Program-made: the position numbers and the translations under genes | Notes under the pieces: generated by a model | What the model saw: only the letters and a program-made list of their open reading frames with translations | Database searches by the model: none | Told to the model about the DNA's origin: nothing | In this document: positions 8,656-17,244 of the stretch, in pieces | Numbering within the stretch: position 1 is the stretch's first letter | Layout of the letters: each line of letters opens with the position of its first letter | Assembly (NCBI GenBank): GCA_020725805.1 | Contig: DYEF01000050.1 | Span: 1 to 50,933 of the forward strand | Direction: 5' to 3' | Source of the DNA: Bdellovibrio sp. | GTDB taxonomy: Bacteria; Myxococcota; SpSt-1050 | DNA length: 50,933 nt

Positions 8656-9666
8656 CTAATGGCCACCGGCGGTCTGCTGAATGCCGAGATATCTCGTCCT
8701 GAAGTCCTCCAGATTATCGAAAGTGAGGACTCTTGTATCGTTTTGCGGATTCTCCTCCTCCTTAAGCACTGCAAGAATCGAGATGATAGCCACTTCCAGC
8801 ATATCATCGGAAGGCGGCTGTGTAGTTATTCTCTGTAAAAGAAGTCCCGGATAGATTAATCCCTTCAGAAGAGGATTGTTCTGATATCTCGAAGAAAACT
8901 TCAGCAATTCATATGAAATACCGGCAACGGGAAACATAAGAAAGATTTTTATTATGACCATAACAGCGTTGTTGAGCCATTTATTGACCATTAATTCAGG
9001 CACGAAAGGGAAGATTACAGCAAAGACCAGAATCGAGACCAGTATTACAATCAGGAGAAAAGACGTCCCGCATCTCGGATGAAATGTAAGATATTTTCTC
9101 GCATTATCGACAGAGAGTTCCTCACCCTTCTCATAGACGAATATGGATTTGTGCTCTGCACCGTGATACATAAAGACCCTTCTCACATCCTTCATCAGGG
9201 AAATCAGGTAGAGATACAGAAGGAATATCCCCATTTTTATAATGCCGTCTACAATATGAAACAGAATACTCGAGACATCGAGTTCCCGTCCCGCAATCTT
9301 CGAGAAGAGAATCGTTAGATAGTGCGGAAGTGCCACAAAGAGCAGAAGTCCGAAGCCGAAGGCTACTATCATTGTAAAGATTATGGCAATATCCGATTCC
9401 TTTTTGCCCTTATCCTCTTCCGGCATACTGACTTTCGCAGAGAAATTCAGGGCTGAAATTCCATTAAAGAGGGTCTCGAGCAATACTACCGAACCTCTCA
9501 TAAAAGGAACCCTCAGAAATTTCCACCTCTCCCAGAGAGAGACCCATCTCCTGACCGATAGTTCTATCTTATTATCCGGCCTTCTGACGGCGATGGCAAA
9601 AGCCCTCGGGCTTCTCATCATTACACCTTCAATTACCGCCTGTCCGCCGACGTTCAGTCTGTTCAT
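8656..9666 (-). CDS. DUF1385 (YqhQ-like) membrane protein
   Basis: This 336-residue integral membrane protein begins with the family's GGQAVIEGVMMR segment and carries the conserved YHGAEHK motif between hydrophobic helices. I count four to five membrane segments, with a soluble tail. The family's biochemical role is not established. It is commonly encoded beside prfA and prmC, as here. AAGGTA precedes the ATG. The metallophosphatase lipoprotein gene ends 7 bases before its start, so the four minus-strand genes probably form one transcript. Confidence 0.9.
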   Translation of the reverse strand: MNRLNVGGQAVIEGVMMRSPRAFAIAVRRPDNKIELSVRRWVSLWERWKFLRVPFMRGSVVLLETLFNGISALNFSAKVSMPEEDKGKKESDIAIIFTMIVAFGFGLLLFVALPHYLTILFSKIAGRELDVSSILFHIVDGIIKMGIFLLYLYLISLMKDVRRVFMYHGAEHKSIFVYEKGEELSVDNARKYLTFHPRCGTSFLLIVILVSILVFAVIFPFVPELMVNKWLNNAVMVIIKIFLMFPVAGISYELLKFSSRYQNNPLLKGLIYPGLLLQRITTQPPSDDMLEVAIISILAVLKEEENPQNDTRVLTFDNLEDFRTRYLGIQQTAGGH

Positions 9667-9673
9667 AAATACC

Positions 9674-10774
9674 TTACCTCTTTATCTTTGCCTCTGCCTC
9701 TTTTACAATCTTCTCGATCTCCTTATCATCCTCAAAGGCAGTATCCATCGCAACCACCCTGTTGAAATAATAAGGTGGCTTGAAATTCATCTCCGTATCT
9801 TTCTTTAATTCTGCTATCTGCTCCTTTAGCATCTTTATCCTGACAAGTGTGGTCGAATCATTTTTGAAAAACTCCTCCGGGTCCTTATCCTTTGCAGGAG
9901 CTATCACCCTCTTAAGTTCCTTTTCGAACTTTGCAATCGTTGCCTTATTCTCCACGCTCTGGGTAGCATCCTTCATATTCTTTGCACTAAGCGAACCGAT
10001 AAAACCTATGTGGCCAACGGCCTGACCCCTCCGGTAACCGTAAACCGTAAGTACATTCCCGTCTTTTCTCGGTGAACTCATCCAGCCGCCATCGTGAGAG
10101 CCAATGAGAAGATTAAGTCCTGAATCAGCCATATCCTTCAGAAAGTTGACATCCGTACTGTATCCCATATGTGAGAGCAGGATATTGAACTCACACCCCG
10201 ATTTTCCGAATTCCTTCAGTATCTCCTTTGCAATAGATACAGGTTCGAGTACCTCATAATCATCACTCTTGTATAAATCCTGTGAAATCAGCGAGAAGAC
10301 GCATATCTTTCTTCCGTATCTGCTGTCAGTAAATGTCCTGTCAAATGCCGTCTCCTTCGTCCCCTTCTTTACCAGATTCGAAAGGACGGTTCTGAATTTC
10401 TGCTTCTTAGTCTTTGTCTTTATAAAATCAACACCCAGAATCAGATCCACTTCACCCGGGACGAAGACATCCAGTCCCGTCTTGCTGAACACATCGATAT
10501 ACATATCAACTTTGGGAATCTCTGCATTGGCCTGCTCAGGACTGATGCCGGGTCTGAAGAATGCATCACCTATCTCGAAATAATAGACCCCGTTGTGCTC
10601 TTTTCTGACCTCTTTTATAAAAGACGCCTTTCTCGGAAGTCCGCCGGTCGGATGTCCCGGACAACCGCAGTGGGAGGTCTCCCCCCACATATCGGAGGAG
10701 TATATAATATTCAGTTCATTGCTTCTGGTACAACCGGAAAGAATCAAAAAGATTAACAGATATGTAATCCTCAT
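9674..10774 (-). CDS. 5'-nucleotidase-like metallophosphatase lipoprotein
   Basis: This 366-residue lipoprotein has a short signal ending at Cys15 (LILSGC). It resembles UshA-type metallophosphatases but is a divergent branch. An N-terminal CGCPGHPTGGL segment follows the first strand, where UshA has the DxH loop. IGD, LLSHMG and GSHDGG are recognisable, whereas the classic GNHE is replaced by GEVD, so the metal site may be altered. The C-terminal third (from about residue 265) is helical and charged, not the usual 5'-nucleotidase C-domain. Two start codons lie 6 bases apart; ATG at 10774 has GAGG at the right distance. It heads the DUF1385-prfA-prmC run. Catalytic activity is uncertain. Confidence 0.78.
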   Translation of the reverse strand: MRITYLLIFLILSGCTRSNELNIIYSSDMWGETSHCGCPGHPTGGLPRKASFIKEVRKEHNGVYYFEIGDAFFRPGISPEQANAEIPKVDMYIDVFSKTGLDVFVPGEVDLILGVDFIKTKTKKQKFRTVLSNLVKKGTKETAFDRTFTDSRYGRKICVFSLISQDLYKSDDYEVLEPVSIAKEILKEFGKSGCEFNILLSHMGYSTDVNFLKDMADSGLNLLIGSHDGGWMSSPRKDGNVLTVYGYRRGQAVGHIGFIGSLSAKNMKDATQSVENKATIAKFEKELKRVIAPAKDKDPEEFFKNDSTTLVRIKMLKEQIAELKKDTEMNFKPPYYFNRVVAMDTAFEDDKEIEKIVKEAEAKIKR

Positions 10775-10857
10775 CTTCATCCTCAGAAAAGGTGAGGATA
10801 GAATTTAATATCAATTTCAGCATATTTCAAGACAAAAGATTTGTTTTACCTTATTAT

Positions 10858-10886
10858 TTGACTTTTGGGGCTTGTTGTAATAGATA
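10858..10886 (+). promoter_or_regulatory. Candidate promoter for the zinc-motif miniprotein
   Basis: TTGACT at 10858-10863 is followed after 17 bases by TAGATA at 10881-10886. The -35 is good and the -10 is weak. It would give a leader of about 35 bases before the GTG at 10928. Confidence 0.3.
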
Positions 10887-10927
10887 GATTCTCCCTTTTG
10901 GGAATTTTTACCACAGGAGGTTTAGCT

Positions 10928-11164
10928 GTGACGAGAGAAGAGAAGAAATGCAAGGTCAAGGGTTGCAAACGCCCCTACAGAGCAAAGGGTTACTGTTCGA
11001 CACACTACAAGAGCTGGAGAAGGGGTGAACTCCCCAAGAAGAGATTCAGCTGGTGCATCAAGCCGGAATGCAAGAACAAGGCTGTTTATGGCAAGGTCTG
11101 TGCCGACCACTACAAGGGGATAAAGAAGAAGGCCGGGGATAACGCCACAGCACAGCAGGCATAA
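10928..11164 (+). CDS. Small protein with two tandem zinc-binding-like motifs
   Basis: This is a 78-residue basic protein. Two copies of C-x4-C-x9-C-x2-H are visible: CKVKGC...CSTH and CIKPEC...CADH, each typical of a structural zinc site. An almost invariant-looking KRPYRAKGYCSTHY stretch recalls small proteins annotated as 'vegetative protein' in myxobacteria; that link is from memory. The frame is open upstream to 10865, but the GTG at 10928 follows AGGAGG by 7 bases and gives a hydrophilic N-terminus, so it is the better start. It may bind nucleic acid. rocD starts 49 bases downstream with its own ribosome binding site. Confidence 0.8.
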   Translation: MTREEKKCKVKGCKRPYRAKGYCSTHYKSWRRGELPKKRFSWCIKPECKNKAVYGKVCADHYKGIKKKAGDNATAQQA

Positions 11165-11213
11165 AAGGCTTTCTTAAGATAAACCTTTTTAAGTCACATA
11201 AAGGAGACAGAAG

Positions 11214-12422
11214 ATGACAGGCAGAGAGATTATGGATATAACCGAGGAATATGGTGCCCATAATTATCACCCTCTTCCGGTGGTTCTGACCAAGGGCAAA
11301 GGTATATGGGTATGGGACAGCGAGGGGAAGAAATATATCGATATGCTGAGCTGTTATTCGGCGCTCAACCACGGACACAGACACCCTAAACTCATAAAGG
11401 CTGTAAAAGAGCAGATGAACAAACTTACCCTGACTTCAAGGGCTTTCTATAATGAACAGCTCGGCCCGTTCTGCAAGGAGCTCGCCCACTTTTGCAATAT
11501 GGAGATGGTGCTGCCGATGAACTCGGGCGCAGAGGCAGTCGAGACTGCCGTCAAGATAGCCCGCAAGTGGGGATATATAAAGAAGGGTGTAAAACACTAT
11601 AATGCAGAAATCATTGTCTGCGAAAATAATTTCCACGGCAGGACAGTTACAATAATATCATTTTCAACCGAACCGCTCTACAGGGATGAGTTCGGACCGT
11701 TTACTCCGGGTTTCAAGGTAATCCCGTTCGGTGATGCCGATGCACTCGAAAAGGCGATAACTCCCAATACTGTTGCCTTCCTTGTTGAACCCATTCAGGG
11801 AGAGGCAGGAATAAATGTCCCTCCGGATGGTTTTCTGAAGAAGGCCTACGAGATATGTAAAAAGAACAACGTACTTCTGATGTTCGACGAAATCCAGACA
11901 GGACTCGGAAGGACCGGCAAGCCCTTTGCCCATCAGTATGAGGAAGGTGTAAAACCTGATGTCCTGATACTCGGCAAGGCTCTGGGCGGTGGTATGTACC
12001 CTGTCTCGGCAGTCGTATCGAACAAAGAGGTCCTTGGTCTCTTTACGTGGGGAGAACACGGCTCAACATTCGGAGGAAATCCTCTGGCAGCATATATCGC
12101 AAGAGTTGCCCTCAAGGTACTGATTGAGGAGAGGCTCACCGAAAATTCCTATGAAATCGGCAATTATTTTATGGAGCAGCTGAGAAAGATTAAATCCCGC
12201 CATATTAAAGAGGTTAGAGGTAAGGGGCTTCTTATCGGACTCGAACTCCACAAAGAGGCCGGCGGGGCAAGAAGATTCTGTGAGGCACTGATGAACGAGG
12301 GACTCCTCTGCAAAGAGACTCACGACCACGTAATCCGCTTTGCACCTCCGCTCAACATCAGGAAGAAGGACATCAACTTTGCAGTCAAAAAGATAAAGAA
12401 GGTATTTAAGGAACTGGATTGA
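11214..12422 (+). CDS. rocD: Ornithine aminotransferase
   Basis: This 402-residue PLP-dependent class III aminotransferase converts ornithine and 2-oxoglutarate to glutamate semialdehyde and glutamate, linking arginine and proline metabolism. Seen directly: the N-terminal YGAHNYHPLP typical of ornithine aminotransferases, NSGAEAVE, NFHGRT, the FDEIQTGLGRTG segment with the pyridine-nitrogen-binding Asp, and the PLP lysine in LGKALGGG. STFGGNPLA is also conserved. Length equals the family norm. AGGAG lies upstream of the ATG. Acetylornithine aminotransferase is the main alternative, but the N-terminal signature favours RocD. Confidence 0.92.
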   Translation: MTGREIMDITEEYGAHNYHPLPVVLTKGKGIWVWDSEGKKYIDMLSCYSALNHGHRHPKLIKAVKEQMNKLTLTSRAFYNEQLGPFCKELAHFCNMEMVLPMNSGAEAVETAVKIARKWGYIKKGVKHYNAEIIVCENNFHGRTVTIISFSTEPLYRDEFGPFTPGFKVIPFGDADALEKAITPNTVAFLVEPIQGEAGINVPPDGFLKKAYEICKKNNVLLMFDEIQTGLGRTGKPFAHQYEEGVKPDVLILGKALGGGMYPVSAVVSNKEVLGLFTWGEHGSTFGGNPLAAYIARVALKVLIEERLTENSYEIGNYFMEQLRKIKSRHIKEVRGKGLLIGLELHKEAGGARRFCEALMNEGLLCKETHDHVIRFAPPLNIRKKDINFAVKKIKKVFKELD

Positions 12423-12690
12423 TTCCTTAATAGCTGACTGAATTTAGCAGAGTTAAGTAAAAAGTTCATTCCCTAATATTTCTTTGCAATCTTATTTTTG
12501 AAATTTCTTATCTCTGACTTAAACCGGTATCACTGTTCTTTTATCCCCCCCAAGTGGTATAAACCCGATAATAACTCCAAATAATTACATAAAATCAATA
12601 TGTTACAACACATTATACCTGGCACCTCTCTTACAGTCCGTATAAGGCAGACCCTTTAAAGATTCCGATTTTAATATTCTCCATATTTTC
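12423..12690. other. Non-coding gap between rocD and malic enzyme
   Basis: The 381 bases between rocD and the malic enzyme gene (12423-12803) contain no open frame with a credible start. This part is A+T-rich, with no strong hairpin and no recognisable riboswitch. The right-hand end holds the promoter described separately. Confidence 0.6.
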
Positions 12691-12720
12691 TTGACACTCT
12701 CTTTTAATAGCCTTAAGAAT
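12691..12720 (+). promoter_or_regulatory. Sigma70-like promoter for malic enzyme
   Basis: A perfect -35 TTGACA at 12691-12696 is followed after 18 bases by AAGAAT at 12715-12720. The predicted leader is about 77 bases, ending in AAGGAGG 7 bases before the ATG at 12804. Confidence 0.5.
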
Positions 12721-12803
12721 TTTAGCCGATGTGCAGTACGGCTTACATCTTTTTTATCAGAAATATTTTTTATCTTCGGGGGGAGTTTTAAGGAGGAAAA
12801 TTT

Positions 12804-14258
12804 ATGAAGAAGATTGACTTCTCGCTCAAGAATCTTCAGTCACTGTTCCCGAAAGAGTTTACCAAGGAGCAGATTTCAAAGGCTCAGACAATCTTTCTGA
12901 AAGAACTGGCCTTTACCCTGCACAAATTCTACAGAGGGAAGATAATGACCGTTCCCAAGGCCGGTATCTACGGCTTCAACTGGTTCAATATCTGGTACAC
13001 ACCCGGAGTATCGGTTGTATCCACTTCGATAAGGGACAATAACGATTTCTCCTTCGAACTCTCGAACAGGGGGAATCTCGTCGCTGTGGTTTCGGACTCC
13101 ACAAGAGTTCTTGGTGACGGGAATGTTACACCGTCAGGCGGCCTTGGCGTAATGGAGGGAAAGGCATTTCTGATGAAATATCTGGGCGGTGTAGATGCCG
13201 TTGCACTCTGTATTGACAGCAGGGATGAGAACGGAGTACACAATCCGCAAAAGATAATAGATTTTGTCAAGATGGCAGAACCGAGTTTCGGCGCTGTCAA
13301 TCTGGAAGATATCTCCCAGCCACAGTGTTATAAGGTTCTGGACACACTCAGAGAGGAGTGCCAGATACCTGTTTGGCACGATGACGCACAGGGGACCGGT
13401 TCCGTTACACTTGCAGGACTTATCAATGCGCTAAAAATTGTCAGGAAGAAGATAGACAAGGTAAAGATTGTATTTTACGGCGCAGGTGCATCTAATACCA
13501 CCATTGCCCGTCTTATCATAAAGGCCGGCGGCAATCCGGAAAATATGGTCCTCTTCGATACAAAGGGAGCACTCCACAAAAACAGGGCAGATATAAAGAA
13601 CGACCCGGCCTTCTACAGAAAATGGGAACTCTGTGAGCAGACCAATCCGCAGTGTATAGACGGGATTGAGGATGCCATGGAGAATGCAGACGTTCTGATA
13701 AGTCTCAGCAAGCCCGGCCCGGACACCGTAAAACAGGACTGGATCAGAAAGATGGCGGATAAGGCCATTGTATTTGTATGTGCCAATCCGGTACCCGAGA
13801 TTTATCCGTATGCGGCAAAAGAGGCAGGTGCATATATTGTGGCGACAGGCAGGGGAGACTTCCCCAATCAGGTAAATAATTCACTCGGATTCCCCGGGAT
13901 ACTCAAAGGTGCGCTGCTCGTCAGGTCCAGAAAGATTACCGACGAAATGGCAATCACTGCTGCATATTCCGTGGCAAAGTTTGCAGAGAAAAAGGGAATC
14001 AATCCCGAGAGGATAATGCCGACGATGGACGAGACAGAAGTATTTGCATACGAGGCGGCAGATGTTGCTATGGAGGCAATAAAAAACGGTGTAGCAAGAA
14101 TTAAAATTTCGAGGGACGAGGCATTCAGGACCACACTTAAGGATATAAAAGAGGCAAGGTCGGTTGTAAAGAACCTGATGGAGAAGGGATTTATAAAAAA
14201 GCCTCCGCAGAAGATGCTGGAAGAGGCCCTGCAAAAGGCAATAGAAAAAGTAAAATAG
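12804..14258 (+). CDS. Malic enzyme, NAD(P)-dependent
   Basis: This 484-residue cytoplasmic enzyme decarboxylates malate to pyruvate, reducing NAD or NADP. The malic domain shows the Tyr-containing YTPGVS region, SDSTRVLGDGN and the catalytic-lysine region EGKAFLMK. Metal-binding NLEDI and HDDAQGTG follow. The Rossmann domain starts at FYGAGASN, and ANPVPEI and FPNQVNN are recognisable. It is shorter than the MaeB fusion proteins and lacks a phosphotransacetylase domain. After the enzyme core, the last ~60 residues are helical and Lys/Glu-rich. AAGGAGG and an upstream promoter mark it as a single-gene unit. Cofactor preference cannot be read with confidence. Confidence 0.92.
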   Translation: MKKIDFSLKNLQSLFPKEFTKEQISKAQTIFLKELAFTLHKFYRGKIMTVPKAGIYGFNWFNIWYTPGVSVVSTSIRDNNDFSFELSNRGNLVAVVSDSTRVLGDGNVTPSGGLGVMEGKAFLMKYLGGVDAVALCIDSRDENGVHNPQKIIDFVKMAEPSFGAVNLEDISQPQCYKVLDTLREECQIPVWHDDAQGTGSVTLAGLINALKIVRKKIDKVKIVFYGAGASNTTIARLIIKAGGNPENMVLFDTKGALHKNRADIKNDPAFYRKWELCEQTNPQCIDGIEDAMENADVLISLSKPGPDTVKQDWIRKMADKAIVFVCANPVPEIYPYAAKEAGAYIVATGRGDFPNQVNNSLGFPGILKGALLVRSRKITDEMAITAAYSVAKFAEKKGINPERIMPTMDETEVFAYEAADVAMEAIKNGVARIKISRDEAFRTTLKDIKEARSVVKNLMEKGFIKKPPQKMLEEALQKAIEKVK

Positions 14259-14476
14259 GATAATAGCAGAATCCGGACCGAAATAAAAAAGCTGATAGGA
14301 TAAGCCTCAATCAGGAGCTGAATTGTAACCTCTAAATTTTACGAGTATTTATTTCTGACGGAAAATAATCAGCTCAATCTCTCTTCTGTTCCGACAATCA
14401 GTTTCATCCTGACAGGCACCCTGTATCCGGGCCTGACCGTAAATATCCGGGAGCAGCAACAGATAACGGCAATTAC

Positions 14477-14893
14477 CTACGGAATTGCCTTTGACGATGT
14501 AAATGATATATCTCCGTGCTTTACCCCCTTGAGCGAAATCAGCTTATCAGCGAGGGTATTGATCTCATCTGCCTTCCCCTTAACCGCAATGATTTCCAGA
14601 CAGTTGTCGTGGTCGAGATGAATGTGCTGTGTCGAGACGATGAACTTCTGATAATCGTGCTGGATGTCAGTCATTTTTGCGAGGAGTTCTCGTTTGTGGT
14701 GATTGTAGAGAAGAATTATTGCCCCTGCAATATTGCCTCCTGTCTCCCACGTCGTGTGAATCAGCTCCTTGCGGATAAGGTCGGCAATAGCCTTAGAACG
14801 GTTCGTATACTTCCTCCTCCTGATAAGCATATCGAACTTATCTATCAGGGATTTCTCGAGAGAGACACCAAAACGATAAATAATATCATCCAT
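14477..14893 (-). CDS. nikR: Nickel-responsive regulator NikR
   Basis: NikR is a ribbon-helix-helix repressor that binds DNA when its C-terminal ACT-like domain holds nickel. The 138-residue protein has the N-terminal RHH fold and the four nickel ligands spaced exactly as in the E. coli protein: His79, His90, His92 and Cys98 (E. coli His76, His87, His89, Cys95). AGGAGG precedes the ATG. It is the second gene of a minus-strand operon, 11 bases after the esterase-like lipoprotein, and the promoter region of that operon carries NikR-like dyads (17007-17034). No nickel transporter or nickel enzyme lies in the window. Confidence 0.95.
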   Translation of the reverse strand: MDDIIYRFGVSLEKSLIDKFDMLIRRRKYTNRSKAIADLIRKELIHTTWETGGNIAGAIILLYNHHKRELLAKMTDIQHDYQKFIVSTQHIHLDHDNCLEIIAVKGKADEINTLADKLISLKGVKHGDISFTSSKAIP

Positions 14894-14904
14894 AAAAAGC
14901 CCTC

Positions 14905-16965
14905 CTATTCTTCGAGGACCGCCCTTCCCTTGTAGGCAAGGTTATAGAAGAATGTCTTATACATCTCTATAGCCCTTGTATCGTAGAAGACCGGGAAGTG
15001 TCCCTGATCCTTGAACTGGACAAGGACACCTGTGGAAGACCCGGTTTTATCTTCTGTCTTTACATTATCAGGTAAACTGCTTTTATCAACCGCCTTAACC
15101 CCGTATTTTTCAAAGAACTCCCTGCTCCTGTATATCTCGCCGTAAGGGTTGACACCAATAGACATTGCAAGAACCTCTATTGCATCCGGAGGTGTATACG
15201 GGTCTATAGTCCCTTCTGTCATAAAAATATGTTTCGGTCTGCAGATACTCTCCTTACATACAGGATTTTTAATAAGCAGTCTGCCGTAATTGGCAGGGTC
15301 CGTCGGGTCCGCTATTATCTGAAGGATATTAAGTACAGGATGGAAGAGGTCAATATCATAGTCTCCCTCTTCGAGCGAAAGGAGTGTCCTTGCGACCTCC
15401 GGGATATCTATAGGTTCCGTCTTCTGATAGACCGAGATAATGAATCTTCCTCCGCCCTCGGAAAAGAGAGCCGCCTTTACATCCGGTTCAACACCTGCAA
15501 AGAGCGGACCTGTGAGCCCTCCCTGAGAGTGTCCGAAAAAGTATATTTTATCTTTATTGAATTTTATCTCCTTGCCGTTACAGCTGATTTCGGGAGCAAT
15601 TCTGTTTTTCATAAATATCTGCATCAGAACTACTGTATCAATGGCGGACTGCCTGAAATTGTCTCTCGTCGCCAGCATATTGTTTATATTGAAGGTCTTC
15701 ATCTCCACGTTCCAGTTACCTGTGTTTCTTGCACCATGAAGAGGCTGGTCGAATGAGACGGTTGCTATACCCTTTCCGGCCAGATTCTCTCCTATATCTT
15801 CATAGACAAATGATTTGTAGTCCCCGCCGGTCCCGTGGGCATAGAGCACGAGAGGGAAACCTTCTGAAGGCATCTCTGTATTCGGAAGGGTAAGATAGAA
15901 TCTGACATCCTCTCTCCACTGAATTACAGGATTACCCTTTTCGTCAAACTCGAACATTCCCGAGTCAGGATTGTCATACGGCGGAGCCCCCTTCTGGAAC
16001 TGGTATGTCTGAAATATACCTGTTATCCCGCAATATGCAGAAAGTTTTATATCCTTCTTTATCTCCCTAAATCCGAATTCGCCGTTTGTTACGACATAAT
16101 CACGAATCTTTATCAGATCCTTTACCGGGTCCGACGTGGTAAATACCGTCATTACCGCTATGTTATCCTTACTGACACCAACTGTTTTTAGATATTCATA
16201 AACAGGCTCATAGAGTTTTCTTGCCTTCTCGAGCCTGACATCTAAGAGTTCCGATTCGGACTTTGTAGATTCAAACTCCTTCAGACTCCCGAGAGGTTTT
16301 CCGTCCGCACCCTTTATTCCTCTCGTAAGAACCAGTGCATATCTGTTTTTGGGCCTCAGGACAAAACCGTTTTCCGGCGTAATAACGAGAGTATTGGAAC
16401 TTATATATTTATCTCCCTTTTCGACGAATCTCAAAAGTAGCGGAATTCTCTCACCCCTGTACTGATTCTCGGTAACATTGATAAGAAAGAGCGGTGAGTC
16501 CTTCTCTGTCGTTTTCAATGTGTCCTGCGGGAGGGAGGCTTCGTCAAGTTTGCCGTCAAACTTGATATACATTGCACCCTGAGTGGAGAATCCTGTAAAG
16601 TTGTATTTTGCGGTTTCGAGATATATATTCAGCAAATCAATGTTTTTCGGATTCGGAAAACCATCTATATTGAGAGTGCCATCCGAATTTATCAGCAGAT
16701 CGGACGGAAAGGGGAAGAAGTAGAAATTCTGGGGTTTCTTATCTTCGGGAATCCTGAAGTAGGCCTTTGTGCCCGGCACCTCTGAAATATCATTACCTGT
16801 ACCGGTATCCTGATATGCATCTTTTATCTCTGCAGTATCCGAAAGAGATACGGCATCCTCTCCTGATATATCTGCAACCTCATCACTGCAGTGTGTAAGG
16901 ATTACAAAAAGACATAACAGCACGGCGGAAAGAGATAAAGAGATAAATCTACTTCTGTAATTCAT
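14905..16965 (-). CDS. Alpha/beta-hydrolase-like lipoprotein
   Basis: This 686-residue lipoprotein has its signal ending at Cys26 (VILTHC), followed by an Asp/Ser-rich linker. Residues about 70-300 form a beta-rich, Ig-like module beginning with an FPFPSDLL motif that I associate with large secreted esterases of Myxococcota. The hydrolase domain has the oxyanion segment YAHGTGG (375-381), the nucleophile elbow GHSQGG (478-483, Ser480), and a likely catalytic His in DQGHFPV near the C-terminus. Substrate is unknown. AAGGA precedes the ATG. It shares a transcript with nikR downstream, so its expression is probably nickel-responsive through the operator array at 17007-17043. Confidence 0.8.
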   Translation of the reverse strand: MNYRSRFISLSLSAVLLCLFVILTHCSDEVADISGEDAVSLSDTAEIKDAYQDTGTGNDISEVPGTKAYFRIPEDKKPQNFYFFPFPSDLLINSDGTLNIDGFPNPKNIDLLNIYLETAKYNFTGFSTQGAMYIKFDGKLDEASLPQDTLKTTEKDSPLFLINVTENQYRGERIPLLLRFVEKGDKYISSNTLVITPENGFVLRPKNRYALVLTRGIKGADGKPLGSLKEFESTKSESELLDVRLEKARKLYEPVYEYLKTVGVSKDNIAVMTVFTTSDPVKDLIKIRDYVVTNGEFGFREIKKDIKLSAYCGITGIFQTYQFQKGAPPYDNPDSGMFEFDEKGNPVIQWREDVRFYLTLPNTEMPSEGFPLVLYAHGTGGDYKSFVYEDIGENLAGKGIATVSFDQPLHGARNTGNWNVEMKTFNINNMLATRDNFRQSAIDTVVLMQIFMKNRIAPEISCNGKEIKFNKDKIYFFGHSQGGLTGPLFAGVEPDVKAALFSEGGGRFIISVYQKTEPIDIPEVARTLLSLEEGDYDIDLFHPVLNILQIIADPTDPANYGRLLIKNPVCKESICRPKHIFMTEGTIDPYTPPDAIEVLAMSIGVNPYGEIYRSREFFEKYGVKAVDKSSLPDNVKTEDKTGSSTGVLVQFKDQGHFPVFYDTRAIEMYKTFFYNLAYKGRAVLEE

Positions 16966-17000
16966 TTATATTTCCTTGTAAAGATTGGTAAAATATATGT

Positions 17001-17043
17001 ATTATATATGTAATCGGCATAAAAATATTACATAGTATGTAAT
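17001..17043 (-). promoter_or_regulatory. NikR-like dyads on the promoter of the lipoprotein-nikR operon
   Basis: TATGTAAT (17007-17014), 12 bases, then ATTACATA (17027-17034) make an inverted repeat 28 bases long, the same overall length as known NikR sites (E. coli GTATGA-N16-TCATAC). A third half-site, TATGTAAT at 17036-17043, pairs with ATTACATA to form a 17-base palindrome. On the minus strand a perfect TATAAT (17006-17001) directly abuts the dyad, which then covers the -35 and spacer. Binding here would block transcription of the operon at 16965, giving nickel-dependent autoregulation. The assignment of NikR is inference. Confidence 0.5.
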
Positions 17044-17115
17044 GGGTTATTCATTGTTCCGGTCATCCCGGGAATAAATATTACATAAAACAGGTTTTTT
17101 TGCAATACATAATAT

Positions 17116-17159
17116 TTGACGGGGAGATTTTCCGATGGCTGTAATATCTGATATATTAC
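17116..17159 (+). promoter_or_regulatory. Promoter with overlapping palindrome for the plus-strand lipoprotein operon
   Basis: TTGACG at 17116-17121 and TGTAAT at 17140-17145 are separated by 18 bases. A palindrome, GTAATAT (17141-17147), 5 bases, ATATTAC (17153-17159), overlaps the -10 box, and a further ATTACATA lies at 17080-17087. It resembles the half-sites of the divergent promoter, so both directions may answer to the same regulator. The leader to the ATG at 17245 would be about 93 bases. Confidence 0.45.
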
Positions 17160-17244
17160 CCGGCTGTAATCTGTCTGTTTTCCTACATCCTTATGACAAG
17201 AATTTTCTTTAAAACGCAAAAAAACCATATTAGTATAAGGATTT

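Noticed and set aside
10888-10909. Small hairpin TCCC-TTTT-GGGA followed by T residues in the leader of the zinc-motif gene, considered as an attenuator
   Set aside because: Only 4 base pairs; too weak to claim.
12564-12620. An ATTACATA at 12584 considered as another NikR site
   Set aside because: No partner TATGTAAT at the required 28-base spacing.
14330-14935. Long plus-strand open frame running from the malic enzyme gap across nikR
   Set aside because: It lacks a start codon with a ribosome binding site in the gap and mostly mirrors nikR, whose metal ligands are intact on the other strand.
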